DNA from: Saltatorellus ferox
GTDB taxonomy: Bacteria; Planctomycetota; UBA1135; GCA-002686595
Direction: 5' to 3'
NCBI GenBank assembly: GCA_007751475.1
Contig: CP036434.1
Span: 7,631,524-7,695,523, forward strand
Length of the DNA stretch: 64,000 bases
Shown: positions 8,464-17,412 of the stretch, piece after piece
Numbering within the stretch: position 1 is the stretch's first letter
Layout: each line of letters begins with the position of its first letter
The notes under the pieces: generated by a model
Told to the model about the DNA's origin: nothing
The model's database searches: none
Seen by the model: only the letters and a program-made list of their open reading frames with translations
Made by a program: the position numbers and the translations under genes

Positions 8464-9678
8464 ATGAGTTCCACGGAAGAGAGCTTCGCCGCACGCCAGG
8501 GGAAGCCCAGGGCCGCCGCGCTGGATCGAGCGGAGGACGGCGTCGCGCTCTACGTGCACCTGCCGTTCTGCGCGGCCAAGTGCCACTATTGCGACTTCTT
8601 CTCGGTGCCCGACGACGGCCAGGACATCGACGGGATGATCGCCGCGATCCTGGAGGAAGCGCGCCTCCGCGCGCCGCTCCGTCCACGCACCGTCTTCATC
8701 GGCGGCGGAACGCCCTCGCTGCTCAGCATCGAGCAGCTGACGCGCTTCCTCGACGGACTCGACGAACTCGTCGGTTGGCGGGACAGCGCCACCGAAGTCT
8801 CCGCCGAGTGCAATCCCGAGAGCCTCGATCGCGACAAGGCGAAGGCGCTGCTCGACCTCGGCGTTCCGCGCCTGTCGATCGGCTTCCAGACGCTGAACGA
8901 CGAGACCCTGAAGCTCTTCGGCCGCGTGCACAGCGTCGACGATTCCTTCCGCGCGTTCGAGGCCGCCCGCGCGGCCGGCATCGAGCACCTCAACCTCGAC
9001 ATGATCTACGCGGTGCCCGGCCAGACGGCCGCGGACTGGGCGCGGGACCTCGGCCGCGTTCTGGATCTGGGGCCCGAGCACCTCTCCGCTTACAACCTCA
9101 CCTTCGAGGAAGACACGCGCTTCAAGCGCTGGCTGGACCAGGGCAAGCTCGCGAGCTCACCCGAAGAGGTCGAGCTGGAGATGTTCCACACGACGCGAGA
9201 ACTCACCGCGGCCGCGGGCCTGGCGGCCTACGAGATCTCGAACCACGCGCGCCCAGGCGAGGCCTGCGCCCACAACGTCGGCTACTGGCGCAACGCCCAG
9301 TACGTCGGCATCGGCCCGGGCGCGGTGAGCAAGGTGGGCCAGGCACGCGCCGGCAATCCGCGCGCGATCCAGCCCTACCTCCGCCGCATGCAGACCGCCG
9401 GCCACGCCACGGACTGGCGCGAGGACCCCGACGTCCACGCTCGCCTCGCCGAAACGTGGTGGCTCGGGCTCCGCTTGACCGAAGGCGTGAATCCGGAGCG
9501 AGCCCGCGAAACCGCTGGACTCACCGACGCAGAAGAGGACCCGCACCTGGCGACCGCCCATCTCCTCATCGACCAGGGCTTCCTGGAGACGCAGTTGAGA
9601 GACGGCGCGACCTACTACCGATTGACGGCCAGCGGGCTGCCCCTGGCCGACGCGGTCGCGCGGCAGTTTCTCAAGTAG
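8464..9678 (+). CDS. hemW: Radical SAM heme chaperone HemW
   Basis: The 404-residue product has the radical SAM cluster motif CAAKCHYC (C36, C40, C43), the GGGTPS SAM-binding motif, the ECNPES string and the HNVGYW motif (HNxxYW) that marks HemW and separates it from true coproporphyrinogen dehydrogenase HemN. HemW binds heme and inserts it into target proteins; older annotations call the family oxygen-independent coproporphyrinogen III oxidase. The HemN C-terminal domain is present at about residues 310-400. ATG 8464 gives a leader of about 25 residues before the core; the first gene copy of this operon ends seven bases upstream. Confidence 0.93.
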   Translation: MSSTEESFAARQGKPRAAALDRAEDGVALYVHLPFCAAKCHYCDFFSVPDDGQDIDGMIAAILEEARLRAPLRPRTVFIGGGTPSLLSIEQLTRFLDGLDELVGWRDSATEVSAECNPESLDRDKAKALLDLGVPRLSIGFQTLNDETLKLFGRVHSVDDSFRAFEAARAAGIEHLNLDMIYAVPGQTAADWARDLGRVLDLGPEHLSAYNLTFEEDTRFKRWLDQGKLASSPEEVELEMFHTTRELTAAAGLAAYEISNHARPGEACAHNVGYWRNAQYVGIGPGAVSKVGQARAGNPRAIQPYLRRMQTAGHATDWREDPDVHARLAETWWLGLRLTEGVNPERARETAGLTDAEEDPHLATAHLLIDQGFLETQLRDGATYYRLTASGLPLADAVARQFLK

Positions 9679-9807
9679 CCTCGACTCCGAGGAGTCCGCG
9701 CCTCCAGGCGGAGTTCCGATATCGCTGGATCCGGCGGTCGAGACGCTTCGAACTCCCCCTCGAACTCCCCTGCTGAACCCGATCGTTCGAACCCGAGAGA
9801 AACCACC

Positions 9808-10089
9808 ATGCCCACAGCCACCTGGAACGGAACCGTCATCGCCGAGAGCCCCAACACCGAAGTGGTGGAGGGCAACCACTACTTCCCCGCCGACTCCCTT
9901 CGGATGGAGCACTTCAAGCCCGCCTCCAACACGACGGTGTGCGGCTGGAAGGGCACCGCGAACTACTACGACGTGGTGGTGGACGGCGAAACGAACGCGG
10001 GCGCGGCGTGGTACTACGCCGACCCCAAGCCGGACGCCGCTAACATCAAGGGCCACGTGGCCTTCTGGAAGGGCGTGAAGGTCAGCTGA
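9808..10089 (+). CDS. DUF427 family protein
   Basis: The 93-residue product matches DUF427: an aromatic-rich small beta fold with VVEGNHYFPADSLRMEHF, TTVCGWKGTANYYDVVV and AAWYYADPKPDAANIKGHVAFWKGVKV. The GWKG and AWYY...A.IKGHVAFW strings are typical. The biochemical role of the family is unknown. It stands alone, 129 bases after hemW, and is convergent with the glycosyltransferase ending at 10158. Confidence 0.92.
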   Translation: MPTATWNGTVIAESPNTEVVEGNHYFPADSLRMEHFKPASNTTVCGWKGTANYYDVVVDGETNAGAAWYYADPKPDAANIKGHVAFWKGVKVS

Positions 10090-10157
10090 GGTAGCGAAGG
10101 CGCTCTCCGCGTGCTCGAGTCACCGGCCCACCACCACACAGGCGTGGGGCAGGAGGC

Positions 10158-11402
10158 TCAAGGAGACGCGCTCTGCTTCTGTGAAGTGGACGCTCTGGCG
10201 AACGTCCGCGGGCCGACCAGCTCCTCGATGAAGCTGTCGATCTCACCGAGCTTGACGTGCATCGAGTAGCGATCCAGGGCCATCCTTCGGCCCGCGTTGC
10301 CGATCCGCTCCGCCAGCGAGGGCGCTTCCAGCAGCCTGACACACTGCGCGGCGAAGGCCTCCGGGCCCTCCGCGATGAGAACGTTCACGTCGTGAATCGC
10401 GCCCAGCCCTGGCACCGAGATCGGCGTCGCCACCACCGGGATTCCCATGGCCCAGGACTGCAGGATCTTGTTCTTCAGTCCGGTCCCGGAGCGCAGTGAG
10501 CAGGCCAGCATGGCACCGCGGCGCATGTCCGAACGCACGTCGTCCACGGTCCCGGTGACCTCCACATCGTGGGCCGCCAGGGCCTCGATCTCCGGCGTCG
10601 GATTGCGGCCGACGATCAGCACCCTTGCGTCCGGAACCGACCGCTGAACGATCGGAAGCACGCGCTTCACCAGATAGAGCGCGCCCTCGACGTTCGGGCC
10701 GTAGGACATCGTCCCTTCGAAGAGAAGAACAGGTCCCTCGTCGCGGTGCTTGCCGCTCGGAGGAGCGGGCGCGAAGTAGTCCGTATCCACGCCGTTCTGG
10801 TTCACCTCGACGCGCAGGCGAGGCATCCGCGCCCGAGTCGAGTTCGCGTCGTTCTCGGCCACGAACAGGGCGAGATCCGCGTGGGCGAGGAACCTGCGCT
10901 GGTAGAGGGAATTGCGCAGCAGTCGACGGGCCATCGTGGCACGGGAGCGCGGCCCCTTCGCCCCGCGCAGGTCCCGCCAGTTGCCGAGTAGCTCGTCGTC
11001 GACCACATCCGCGATGATCTTCGTTCGCGGAGAGACAAGGCGCCTGACCTCGGGGAGGTACAGAAGCATCTTCCAGCCGGCGACCCAGATGAGGTCGTAC
11101 TCGCTCCCCGAGAGCCGCTCCGCCAGGGCCTCGCTGTAGGAGCGATACCAGGGCTGGACGTCGTGGGGGCTGAAGAACGTCCTGATGCGGTGGACGGCCG
11201 AGGTGTTCGGCTCCAGGCGCACCGGAATCGCCCGGAGGGACGCGACGCGCTCCGCGATGTCCGCGTCGATGCTCCCGACCTCATAGGCCAGAACGTCCAC
11301 CGCGGCCTTCTGCACGAGATGCCTCAAGAGCGGTCGTGTACGAATCACGTGCCCATCCACCGGCTCACCAGGCAGCTTGGGAAGAAGGGTCAGGACACGC
11401 AC
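10158..11402 (-). CDS. GT4-type glycosyltransferase of the peptide cluster
   Basis: The 414-residue product has the GT-B fold of family GT4: N-terminal acceptor domain, then at about residues 220-390 the donor domain with LLFEGTMSYGPNVEGALYLV, VLIVGRNPTPEIEAL, VEVTGTVDDVRSDM, and the C-terminal SLRSGTGLKNKILQSWAMGIPVVATPISVPGL, which includes the donor-sugar-binding region. The gene overlaps the upstream glycosyltransferase by 13 bases and is the last of four genes on the minus strand, after the two NRPS genes. It should transfer a sugar from a nucleotide donor to the peptide product or to a precursor; substrate and linkage cannot be read. Confidence 0.88.
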   Translation of the reverse strand: MRVLTLLPKLPGEPVDGHVIRTRPLLRHLVQKAAVDVLAYEVGSIDADIAERVASLRAIPVRLEPNTSAVHRIRTFFSPHDVQPWYRSYSEALAERLSGSEYDLIWVAGWKMLLYLPEVRRLVSPRTKIIADVVDDELLGNWRDLRGAKGPRSRATMARRLLRNSLYQRRFLAHADLALFVAENDANSTRARMPRLRVEVNQNGVDTDYFAPAPPSGKHRDEGPVLLFEGTMSYGPNVEGALYLVKRVLPIVQRSVPDARVLIVGRNPTPEIEALAAHDVEVTGTVDDVRSDMRRGAMLACSLRSGTGLKNKILQSWAMGIPVVATPISVPGLGAIHDVNVLIAEGPEAFAAQCVRLLEAPSLAERIGNAGRRMALDRYSMHVKLGEIDSFIEELVGPRTFARASTSQKQSASP

Positions 11403-12799
11403 GGATCGGGGATGGGCACGGCTTTGAGAACGGACGCGACGGCCGCATCGAGCGCACCGCCCGAGGCAGAGAAGAGACCGCGCACTTCACGCGTGCGGAT
11501 CCGCAGGGATTCGTCCGCGAGCGCCCCGTGGAGGCGCGCCGCGATCGCCGCCGATGACTCATCACGGGATCCGACGCTGGCCGCTCGGTGGAATGCCAGC
11601 CGCGCGGCGCATCCGTCCTGGTCGAACGCCGACGCCGAATAGACCACCGTGGGCGTGCCCATGGTGAACGCCTCGTGGATCGAGTGGATCCCTGCGTGCG
11701 AAATGAAGAGATCGGCTTCTTTCAGCGCTTCGAGCTGGGGCGCCCATGGGAGGACTTCTATCTGAGAAGGTAGCGGCTTCCCGCGGCGCCGAAGGACCCC
11801 TTCGAGCGCGCGGGTCTGTCCACCCAGTCCGAGCAGCAACACCCAGTCATCCCGGGAAGCCAGCGCTTCGACCAGGCGATCCACGAACGGGCCGCCCGAC
11901 GCACCGCCCTGGTCGTCGTCCCGGTCCGCGTCCGCCGCCATGGAGGACAGCGATCCGTAGAGCACGCGGTGGCCCGCCGCGCGCGCCCGTCCGATCCTCG
12001 CCTCCATCGCCCCGAGAGCGTCAGCTGCGCGTTCGTCCTCGATCCGGTCCAGCCGCACCATGGGACCGACGTGGGAGAACGAGGCTCTCTGGACGTGGGG
12101 GAACTCGAGCTCCTTCGCGGTCATGCTCCAGACCGGCACGGAGTCGAACGCGAACAGCGTGCTCCAGTCATGGCCCCACAGATCCGACGCCGGGAACCCG
12201 GTGCGGCGCGCGTACTCCTCGACGACACCGCGGCGGTCCGTGCCGAAGTAGCGCATGGACGTGCGCAGTCGCCGAAGTCGGCTGCGGCAGCGGTAGCTCG
12301 TCCACGCCGCCCAGCGTGACATCGAGGTGCCGCCCACCAGCCGAGAACCCAGCGGCGGAAGGCCAGCGCACCGGCGGAACTCGAACCAGGGACTGAGGAT
12401 CACGGTACGCACACCGCTCGTCACGCAGGTGATCACGTGCTCCTCGAGGTCGAAGTCCGCGAGAACCAGATCCGGCTTGAGCCTTCCAAGAAGCTCCCGC
12501 AAGGCCTCCATCCCCAGCGCCGCCACGCCCGCGCTCCGCCGCTCCACCCGCGTACGCCACTCCGCGCGCTTGTGGGCGAGACGCGATTCGTTCGCTCGAC
12601 GCCTTCGCTCCGGCGCAGGCTGCCGATTCACCGGAGGCAGCTGGTGATAGTCGATCCCGTGTCGCTCGATGGTCGCGCGGACGTCATGGGGGCATGCATA
12701 GGACACGCGATGGCCGCTCGCTTGAAGCCTCCGGACCACCTCGAGGCTCGCGTTCACCATGCCCGCAAGCCCGGACGTCATGACCAGCACGTGCGCCAC
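11390..12799 (-). CDS. GT1-type (MGT/GtfB-like) glycosyltransferase of the peptide cluster
   Basis: The 469-residue product starts at GTG 12799, two bases after the stop of the upstream NRPS gene, with GGGGGAGG six bases before it; this site decides the start. N-terminal sequence VAHVLVMTSGLAGMVNASLEVVRRLQASGHRVSYAC is that of GT1 enzymes. The C-terminal domain has LPWAPQLEALKEADLFISHAGIHSIHEAFTMGTPTVVY and the downstream FDQDGCAARL, the donor-binding signature (HxG..S..E..G.P.....DQ). Such enzymes decorate antibiotics and other small molecules with activated sugars. Its place in the NRPS operon makes the peptide the likely acceptor. The enzyme contains a low-complexity insertion near residues 310-330. 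Confidence 0.87.
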   Translation of the reverse strand: MAHVLVMTSGLAGMVNASLEVVRRLQASGHRVSYACPHDVRATIERHGIDYHQLPPVNRQPAPERRRRANESRLAHKRAEWRTRVERRSAGVAALGMEALRELLGRLKPDLVLADFDLEEHVITCVTSGVRTVILSPWFEFRRCAGLPPLGSRLVGGTSMSRWAAWTSYRCRSRLRRLRTSMRYFGTDRRGVVEEYARRTGFPASDLWGHDWSTLFAFDSVPVWSMTAKELEFPHVQRASFSHVGPMVRLDRIEDERAADALGAMEARIGRARAAGHRVLYGSLSSMAADADRDDDQGGASGGPFVDRLVEALASRDDWVLLLGLGGQTRALEGVLRRRGKPLPSQIEVLPWAPQLEALKEADLFISHAGIHSIHEAFTMGTPTVVYSASAFDQDGCAARLAFHRAASVGSRDESSAAIAARLHGALADESLRIRTREVRGLFSASGGALDAAVASVLKAVPIPDPCVS

Positions 12800-12801
12800 C
12801 G

Positions 12802-15800
12802 CTAGCCTCCCCCGAGCAGCCTGGCGATTCGATCGAGTTCCGCCTGGTCCACGCCCGCGAGCGGGAAGTCCGAGGGTGTGAACGCACCCGCCTCGGGATC
12901 CTGACAGTGGTGGATCAGGCCGCGCAGCTCCTCCAGGAATCGATCGTTGAGCGCCTCGATCTGCGCGGCGCCGTGGCACTCGTCGCTGAAGCTCCAGCGG
13001 AGGTGCAGAGAGCTGTCCTCGATCCAGGCGTTCAGCTCCAGCGGATACGCCCGCCTTCCCGCCGTGCTGCGGGCAGAACCCGTCTGCGGATCCGCGATGG
13101 CGGCCATGGGCGAACCTGCGCCGTCACCGCTCCCGATCTGCCCCAGGTAGTTGAAGAGCAACCCACGCGCTCCGATCCCGGCGATCCGGCGCCGCAGCTC
13201 CGGATCCTCGGTCGTGTGCGCCAGGAGTCCGAACCCGAGCCCGTTCCCCGGCACGGCCCGCAGGCGTTCCTTCGTCGCCCGGATCGATGCACCGAGGGTC
13301 TCCGGTCCGGGAGCCGCGTCCTCCTCGAGGGCGAGTGGCCAGACGCTGGTCAACCATCCGACGGTGCTGGAGACATCGAGCTGAGCCGCCCCCGCGGCCT
13401 CTGCCTCGCGTCCGTGGCCCTCGATATCCACCACATGGCGCAGCGTCCCCGACCAGCGCGCGAGCGCCCGCGAAAGCGCCGCGAGCAGGATCTCACGGGG
13501 CCGCGTGCCGTACGCGTCGTGAATCCCTGTCGCCAGCGCCTCGGAGAGGTCCGGCTCCAGCGTGCTCAACAGCGCGCGCTCCGAGGCGACGGAGCCCGCA
13601 TCCGACGCTTCTGTCGCTTCCCTGGCTTCCTGCGCGCGGCCGAGACCGAGCCAGTAGTCCGCCTCGGCCTTCAGCTCCTGCGAATCCGCGCGAGCCTTCA
13701 GCGCCTCGACCCAGTCGCGGTAGCTGGCGCCCGCGATCGAATCCGCCCTCGAAGCTGCGACCGGCTTCACGCCTGAGTCCCCGCGGATCTCGTCGACGAG
13801 AACGCTCCACGAAACCGCGTCCACGATCAGATGGTGCGCGACGAGGAGCAGACGCCACCCGCTCTCCGTCACGCAGATCCGCGCGCCGAAGAGTCGGCCC
13901 GCCTTCAGGTCGAAGCCCCGATGCGCCGCGTTGGCCTCCCTCAGCTCCAGAGCGTCTCGCTGCTCTTCCGGCACTCCACGCAGATCGACCGAAACGACGC
14001 TGGCTCGTCCCTCGGCCTCTTCGACGGAATCGACCCGCTGCAGCCAGCGATCACCGTCCCGTTCGAACCGCAGCCGCAGCGCGTCGTGGCGTTCCGGCAG
14101 CCTCCGCAGCGCGGCGGTCAGCCGCTCGACCACCTTCTCCGGCTCGCCGTCGTGCGACCCCCCGATCCGAATCGCCTGGTTCCAGTGATGGCGCTCGGGA
14201 AGATCCAGCGCAAAGAACCACGACTGCACCGGCGTCAGCGGAAGTCGGCCCGAGGCCGCGCCCGCGCTTCGCGCGGCACTCGCCGCGCTCTTCACGGAGA
14301 CGCTCGCCGCGCGCGCCATGCCTTCGATCGTCGGGTCCGCCGCGAACTCCGCGAGTTCCACCGCGATGCCCGCCTTGTGCGCCCGTGCGACGAGCCTGAT
14401 GCTCGTCAGCGAATCACCGCCAAGACCGTAGAAGTCCTGATCGACGGCGATGTCCTCGATCCCGAGAACCTCGCGCCAGATCATCAGCAGCCGGGCCTCG
14501 ACGTCGTCCGTCGGCGGTCGACCGACCGAAGCGTCGACGGCGGGCGCCTCCAGGAGAACGTCCGCGGCACGAACGCCGAGCGCAGGGTGATCGACCTTGC
14601 CGCTCGGGGTCAGGGGAAACGAGTCGAGGGCCACGATCGCCCGCGGACGCATCGCCCCCGTGAGCTTCTCGGCGAGGCCTTCGGCATCGTGCTCCGCCCG
14701 CTCGGCTCCGGGTCCCGAAACGAAAGCCACCAGCTGCTTCTGGCCACCCGGACCGAGCGCCGCCACCACGACGGCCTCGCGGACGCCGGGTAGCGCCACG
14801 AGGGCCGCCTCGACCTCGCCAAGCTCGATGCGTTGCCCGCGGATCTTGACCTGGCGATCGACGCGGCCGAGGAACACGAGCCTGCCCTCCTCGTCCCAGC
14901 GCACGCGGTCACCGGTCCGATAGAGTCGCTCGGGCGCGCCTCTGGGGTCCAGCGGGGCCGACTCGACGAAGCGAGCGCTCGAAAGCTCCACGTCGCCTGT
15001 GTAGCCGCGGGCCAGCGTGGGGCCGCCGAGGTACAGCTCGCCGCTCACCCCGGTCGGCACCGGCTCGAGTCGCCCGTCGAGGACGTAGGTGCGCACCTCG
15101 CCGATGGGCGCGCCGATCGGCACCGGATCGACGGCGTCGGGGCGCGTGAGCTCCATGGCCGTGGCCCAGACGGTCGCCTCCGTGGGACCGTACTCGTTGA
15201 CGAGCCGGGCGCGCCCGCGAGGATGCCCCAGATGACCACTCAGATGGGCACTGACAAGTGCCCCCGAGCACGCCTCGCCAGCAACGATGACCGTGGCCAG
15301 CGAGTCGAGGTCGCTGCCTTCCGCGGTCTCCAGCACCACCTCGTACAGGGAGGGAAGCAGCAGCGTATGGGTCACGCGCTCGGTCCGGATCAGCTGAACG
15401 ATCCTTCGCGCGTCACGCTGTTCGCCGGGCACGGGAAGCACCAGCGCGCGGCCCGTGCAGAGCGTCCAGAAGAGCCCCGCCACCGAGCTGTCGAAGTGCA
15501 GCGGGGAGAGCAGCAGGAACCGCTCCGGCTCCTCACCGTAGAAGGCATCCCGCGCGGCCGTGGACCGGGCCAGCGCATCGCGGGTGATCTCGACTCCCTT
15601 CGGCGCGCCGGTCGTCCCGGAGGTGAACAGCACGTAGGCGAGCGAGGAGCCACCGGCGTGCCTGGGAGGGACGTCGCCCGCCCCTGCCGATGAGAGCTGC
15701 TCCGGCTCGATCCCGCCGATCCCGACCGTCATCCGCAGCGGCACCGCGCTCGCGATCGCCGCGACACGAGCCTCCGGCGCCTCCGGGTCGATCGGAACGT

Positions 15801-17412
15801 AGGCGGCCCCCAGCCACATCACGCCGAGGATCGTCGCCACGGCCTCGAGCCCGCGCGGCAGCCGCACGCCCACGAGATCCCCGGGTTTCACCCCGAGCCT
15901 CGAGAGACCCGCCGCGATCGCTTGCGTACGCCCGGCCAGCGCCCGGTAGGAAACGCTCCCGAGCGGCGCGCCAGGACAGCGCAGGGCAAGCGCCTCGGGT
16001 TCGCGATGGGCTGCGGCCGCGATCCTCTCCAAAACGTCGACTGCCGCCGTGAGAGCGGCCGGCCGACCTGAACGAGACCAGCGAACCAGGCGCTCGCGTT
16101 CGAAGGAAGGGAGTTCGACGAGTTCGGCCACAGGACGCTCCGGTCGAAGCGCGAAGCGCCCCAGCACGGACTCGACGAAGACCAGAAGCTCTCCCGCCAC
16201 CTCTTCGCTCACCTTCCATCGGTCGCGCACGAGGATCAGCTCCAGATCCTCACCGGGGACCACGAGCAGCGCGAGCGGGTAGTGGCTGCGCTCCAGGTAC
16301 CGCGCGCCTTCCACTCGAAGCGAGCGCTCCGCGGCCTCTTCCGCGACCGCATGGTTCTCCATCACCAGGAGGGTCTCGAAGAGCGGCGTTCCCTGCGGCA
16401 CCTCGGACGCTCGCTGGATCGCGGCGAGCGACGTGGTCTCGTGGGGCTGCGCATCGAGCTGATCCCGCTGGAGCCGCGCGCACCACTCGCTCGCGGGGGC
16501 GCTCCAGTCGATCTTCGCGCGCACCGGGACCGTATGGATGAACATCCCGACGATCTCTTCGATCCCCGGGATCTCGGGCGGACGACCGGCCACCGTCGCC
16601 CCGAAGACGACGTCATCGGTACCGGAGAACCGCGAGAGAGTGAGCGCCCAGGCAGCGCGCAGGACGACGTTGAGCGTCACGCGGCTCGCGCGCGCCGCCT
16701 TCACCAGCGCGTCCGTGCCCTCGCGAGAGAGCCGCAGCGTGTGTTCCGCGTGACTCTGCGCACTACGTACGGAGTCGCGTGGAGCCGCCACCGCGAGGCG
16801 CGTGGGTTCGTCGAAGCCTGATAGATGCGCACGCCAGAACGCGAGCGCGTCCTCATCGGACCGCGTCGCCAGCCAGTCGACGAACGTCTCGTGCGAGGGC
16901 GCCGGCGCCTCGGGCGGCGTACCCTCGTAGCGCTGGAACACCTCGCGCAACACGACGCGCATGGACCACCCGTCGAGCGCGATGTGGTGGAACGTCCAGA
17001 CGAGGCGATGCCGATGGCCGCCACCGGGGACGAGCGTCAGTCGCATGACCGGTGCGGCCTCCAGGGCCAGACCACGCCGCCGATCCACCTCCAGAAACAG
17101 ATGGAGGGCTCGCCCCTCTTCGAGGAGCGCCGCGTCCTCGCGAATCTCCAGGGGCAGCTCGACCGTGCGCCGCACGACCTGGAGCGGATGCGGCCGCTTC
17201 TTCCAGGTGAAGAGCGCGCGCAGCGCCGGATGACGCGCCACGGTGTCGTCCCAGGCGCGGCGGAATCGCTCCACGTCGAGTTCCCCCACGAGAACCGCGG
17301 TGAACTGCTGGAGGTAGAGCCCGCTGGCCTCGTCCTGAACCGCGTGGAACAGGATGCCCTCCTGGGTCGAGGTCAGGCGATAGACGCTCTCGACGTTCGG
17401 TGCGCTAGCCAT
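12802..17412 (-). CDS. NRPS, one module C-A-T-E
   Basis: The 1536-residue product has four domains. C: about 10-445, with HHIALDGWS (142-150) intact. A: about 460-950, with YVLFTSGTTGAPKG (593-606), NEYGPTEATVW (739-749), YRTGD, a normal A8 and the A10 lysine in SGKVDHPAL. T: about 965-1035, with LGGDS and the pantetheine serine at 1001. E: about 1055-1520, with HHLIVDAVSW, EGHGRE and VGWLTSVWPL. My hand-read specificity code is DSALIAEVWK; I recall no match. The N-terminus (NVESVYRLTSTQEGILFH) looks like an acceptor docking segment, and the end after the E domain like a donor. It overlaps the upstream NRPS by eight bases. Role: adds and epimerises the second residue. Confidence 0.95.
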   Translation of the reverse strand: MASAPNVESVYRLTSTQEGILFHAVQDEASGLYLQQFTAVLVGELDVERFRRAWDDTVARHPALRALFTWKKRPHPLQVVRRTVELPLEIREDAALLEEGRALHLFLEVDRRRGLALEAAPVMRLTLVPGGGHRHRLVWTFHHIALDGWSMRVVLREVFQRYEGTPPEAPAPSHETFVDWLATRSDEDALAFWRAHLSGFDEPTRLAVAAPRDSVRSAQSHAEHTLRLSREGTDALVKAARASRVTLNVVLRAAWALTLSRFSGTDDVVFGATVAGRPPEIPGIEEIVGMFIHTVPVRAKIDWSAPASEWCARLQRDQLDAQPHETTSLAAIQRASEVPQGTPLFETLLVMENHAVAEEAAERSLRVEGARYLERSHYPLALLVVPGEDLELILVRDRWKVSEEVAGELLVFVESVLGRFALRPERPVAELVELPSFERERLVRWSRSGRPAALTAAVDVLERIAAAAHREPEALALRCPGAPLGSVSYRALAGRTQAIAAGLSRLGVKPGDLVGVRLPRGLEAVATILGVMWLGAAYVPIDPEAPEARVAAIASAVPLRMTVGIGGIEPEQLSSAGAGDVPPRHAGGSSLAYVLFTSGTTGAPKGVEITRDALARSTAARDAFYGEEPERFLLLSPLHFDSSVAGLFWTLCTGRALVLPVPGEQRDARRIVQLIRTERVTHTLLLPSLYEVVLETAEGSDLDSLATVIVAGEACSGALVSAHLSGHLGHPRGRARLVNEYGPTEATVWATAMELTRPDAVDPVPIGAPIGEVRTYVLDGRLEPVPTGVSGELYLGGPTLARGYTGDVELSSARFVESAPLDPRGAPERLYRTGDRVRWDEEGRLVFLGRVDRQVKIRGQRIELGEVEAALVALPGVREAVVVAALGPGGQKQLVAFVSGPGAERAEHDAEGLAEKLTGAMRPRAIVALDSFPLTPSGKVDHPALGVRAADVLLEAPAVDASVGRPPTDDVEARLLMIWREVLGIEDIAVDQDFYGLGGDSLTSIRLVARAHKAGIAVELAEFAADPTIEGMARAASVSVKSAASAARSAGAASGRLPLTPVQSWFFALDLPERHHWNQAIRIGGSHDGEPEKVVERLTAALRRLPERHDALRLRFERDGDRWLQRVDSVEEAEGRASVVSVDLRGVPEEQRDALELREANAAHRGFDLKAGRLFGARICVTESGWRLLLVAHHLIVDAVSWSVLVDEIRGDSGVKPVAASRADSIAGASYRDWVEALKARADSQELKAEADYWLGLGRAQEAREATEASDAGSVASERALLSTLEPDLSEALATGIHDAYGTRPREILLAALSRALARWSGTLRHVVDIEGHGREAEAAGAAQLDVSSTVGWLTSVWPLALEEDAAPGPETLGASIRATKERLRAVPGNGLGFGLLAHTTEDPELRRRIAGIGARGLLFNYLGQIGSGDGAGSPMAAIADPQTGSARSTAGRRAYPLELNAWIEDSSLHLRWSFSDECHGAAQIEALNDRFLEELRGLIHHCQDPEAGAFTPSDFPLAGVDQAELDRIARLLGGG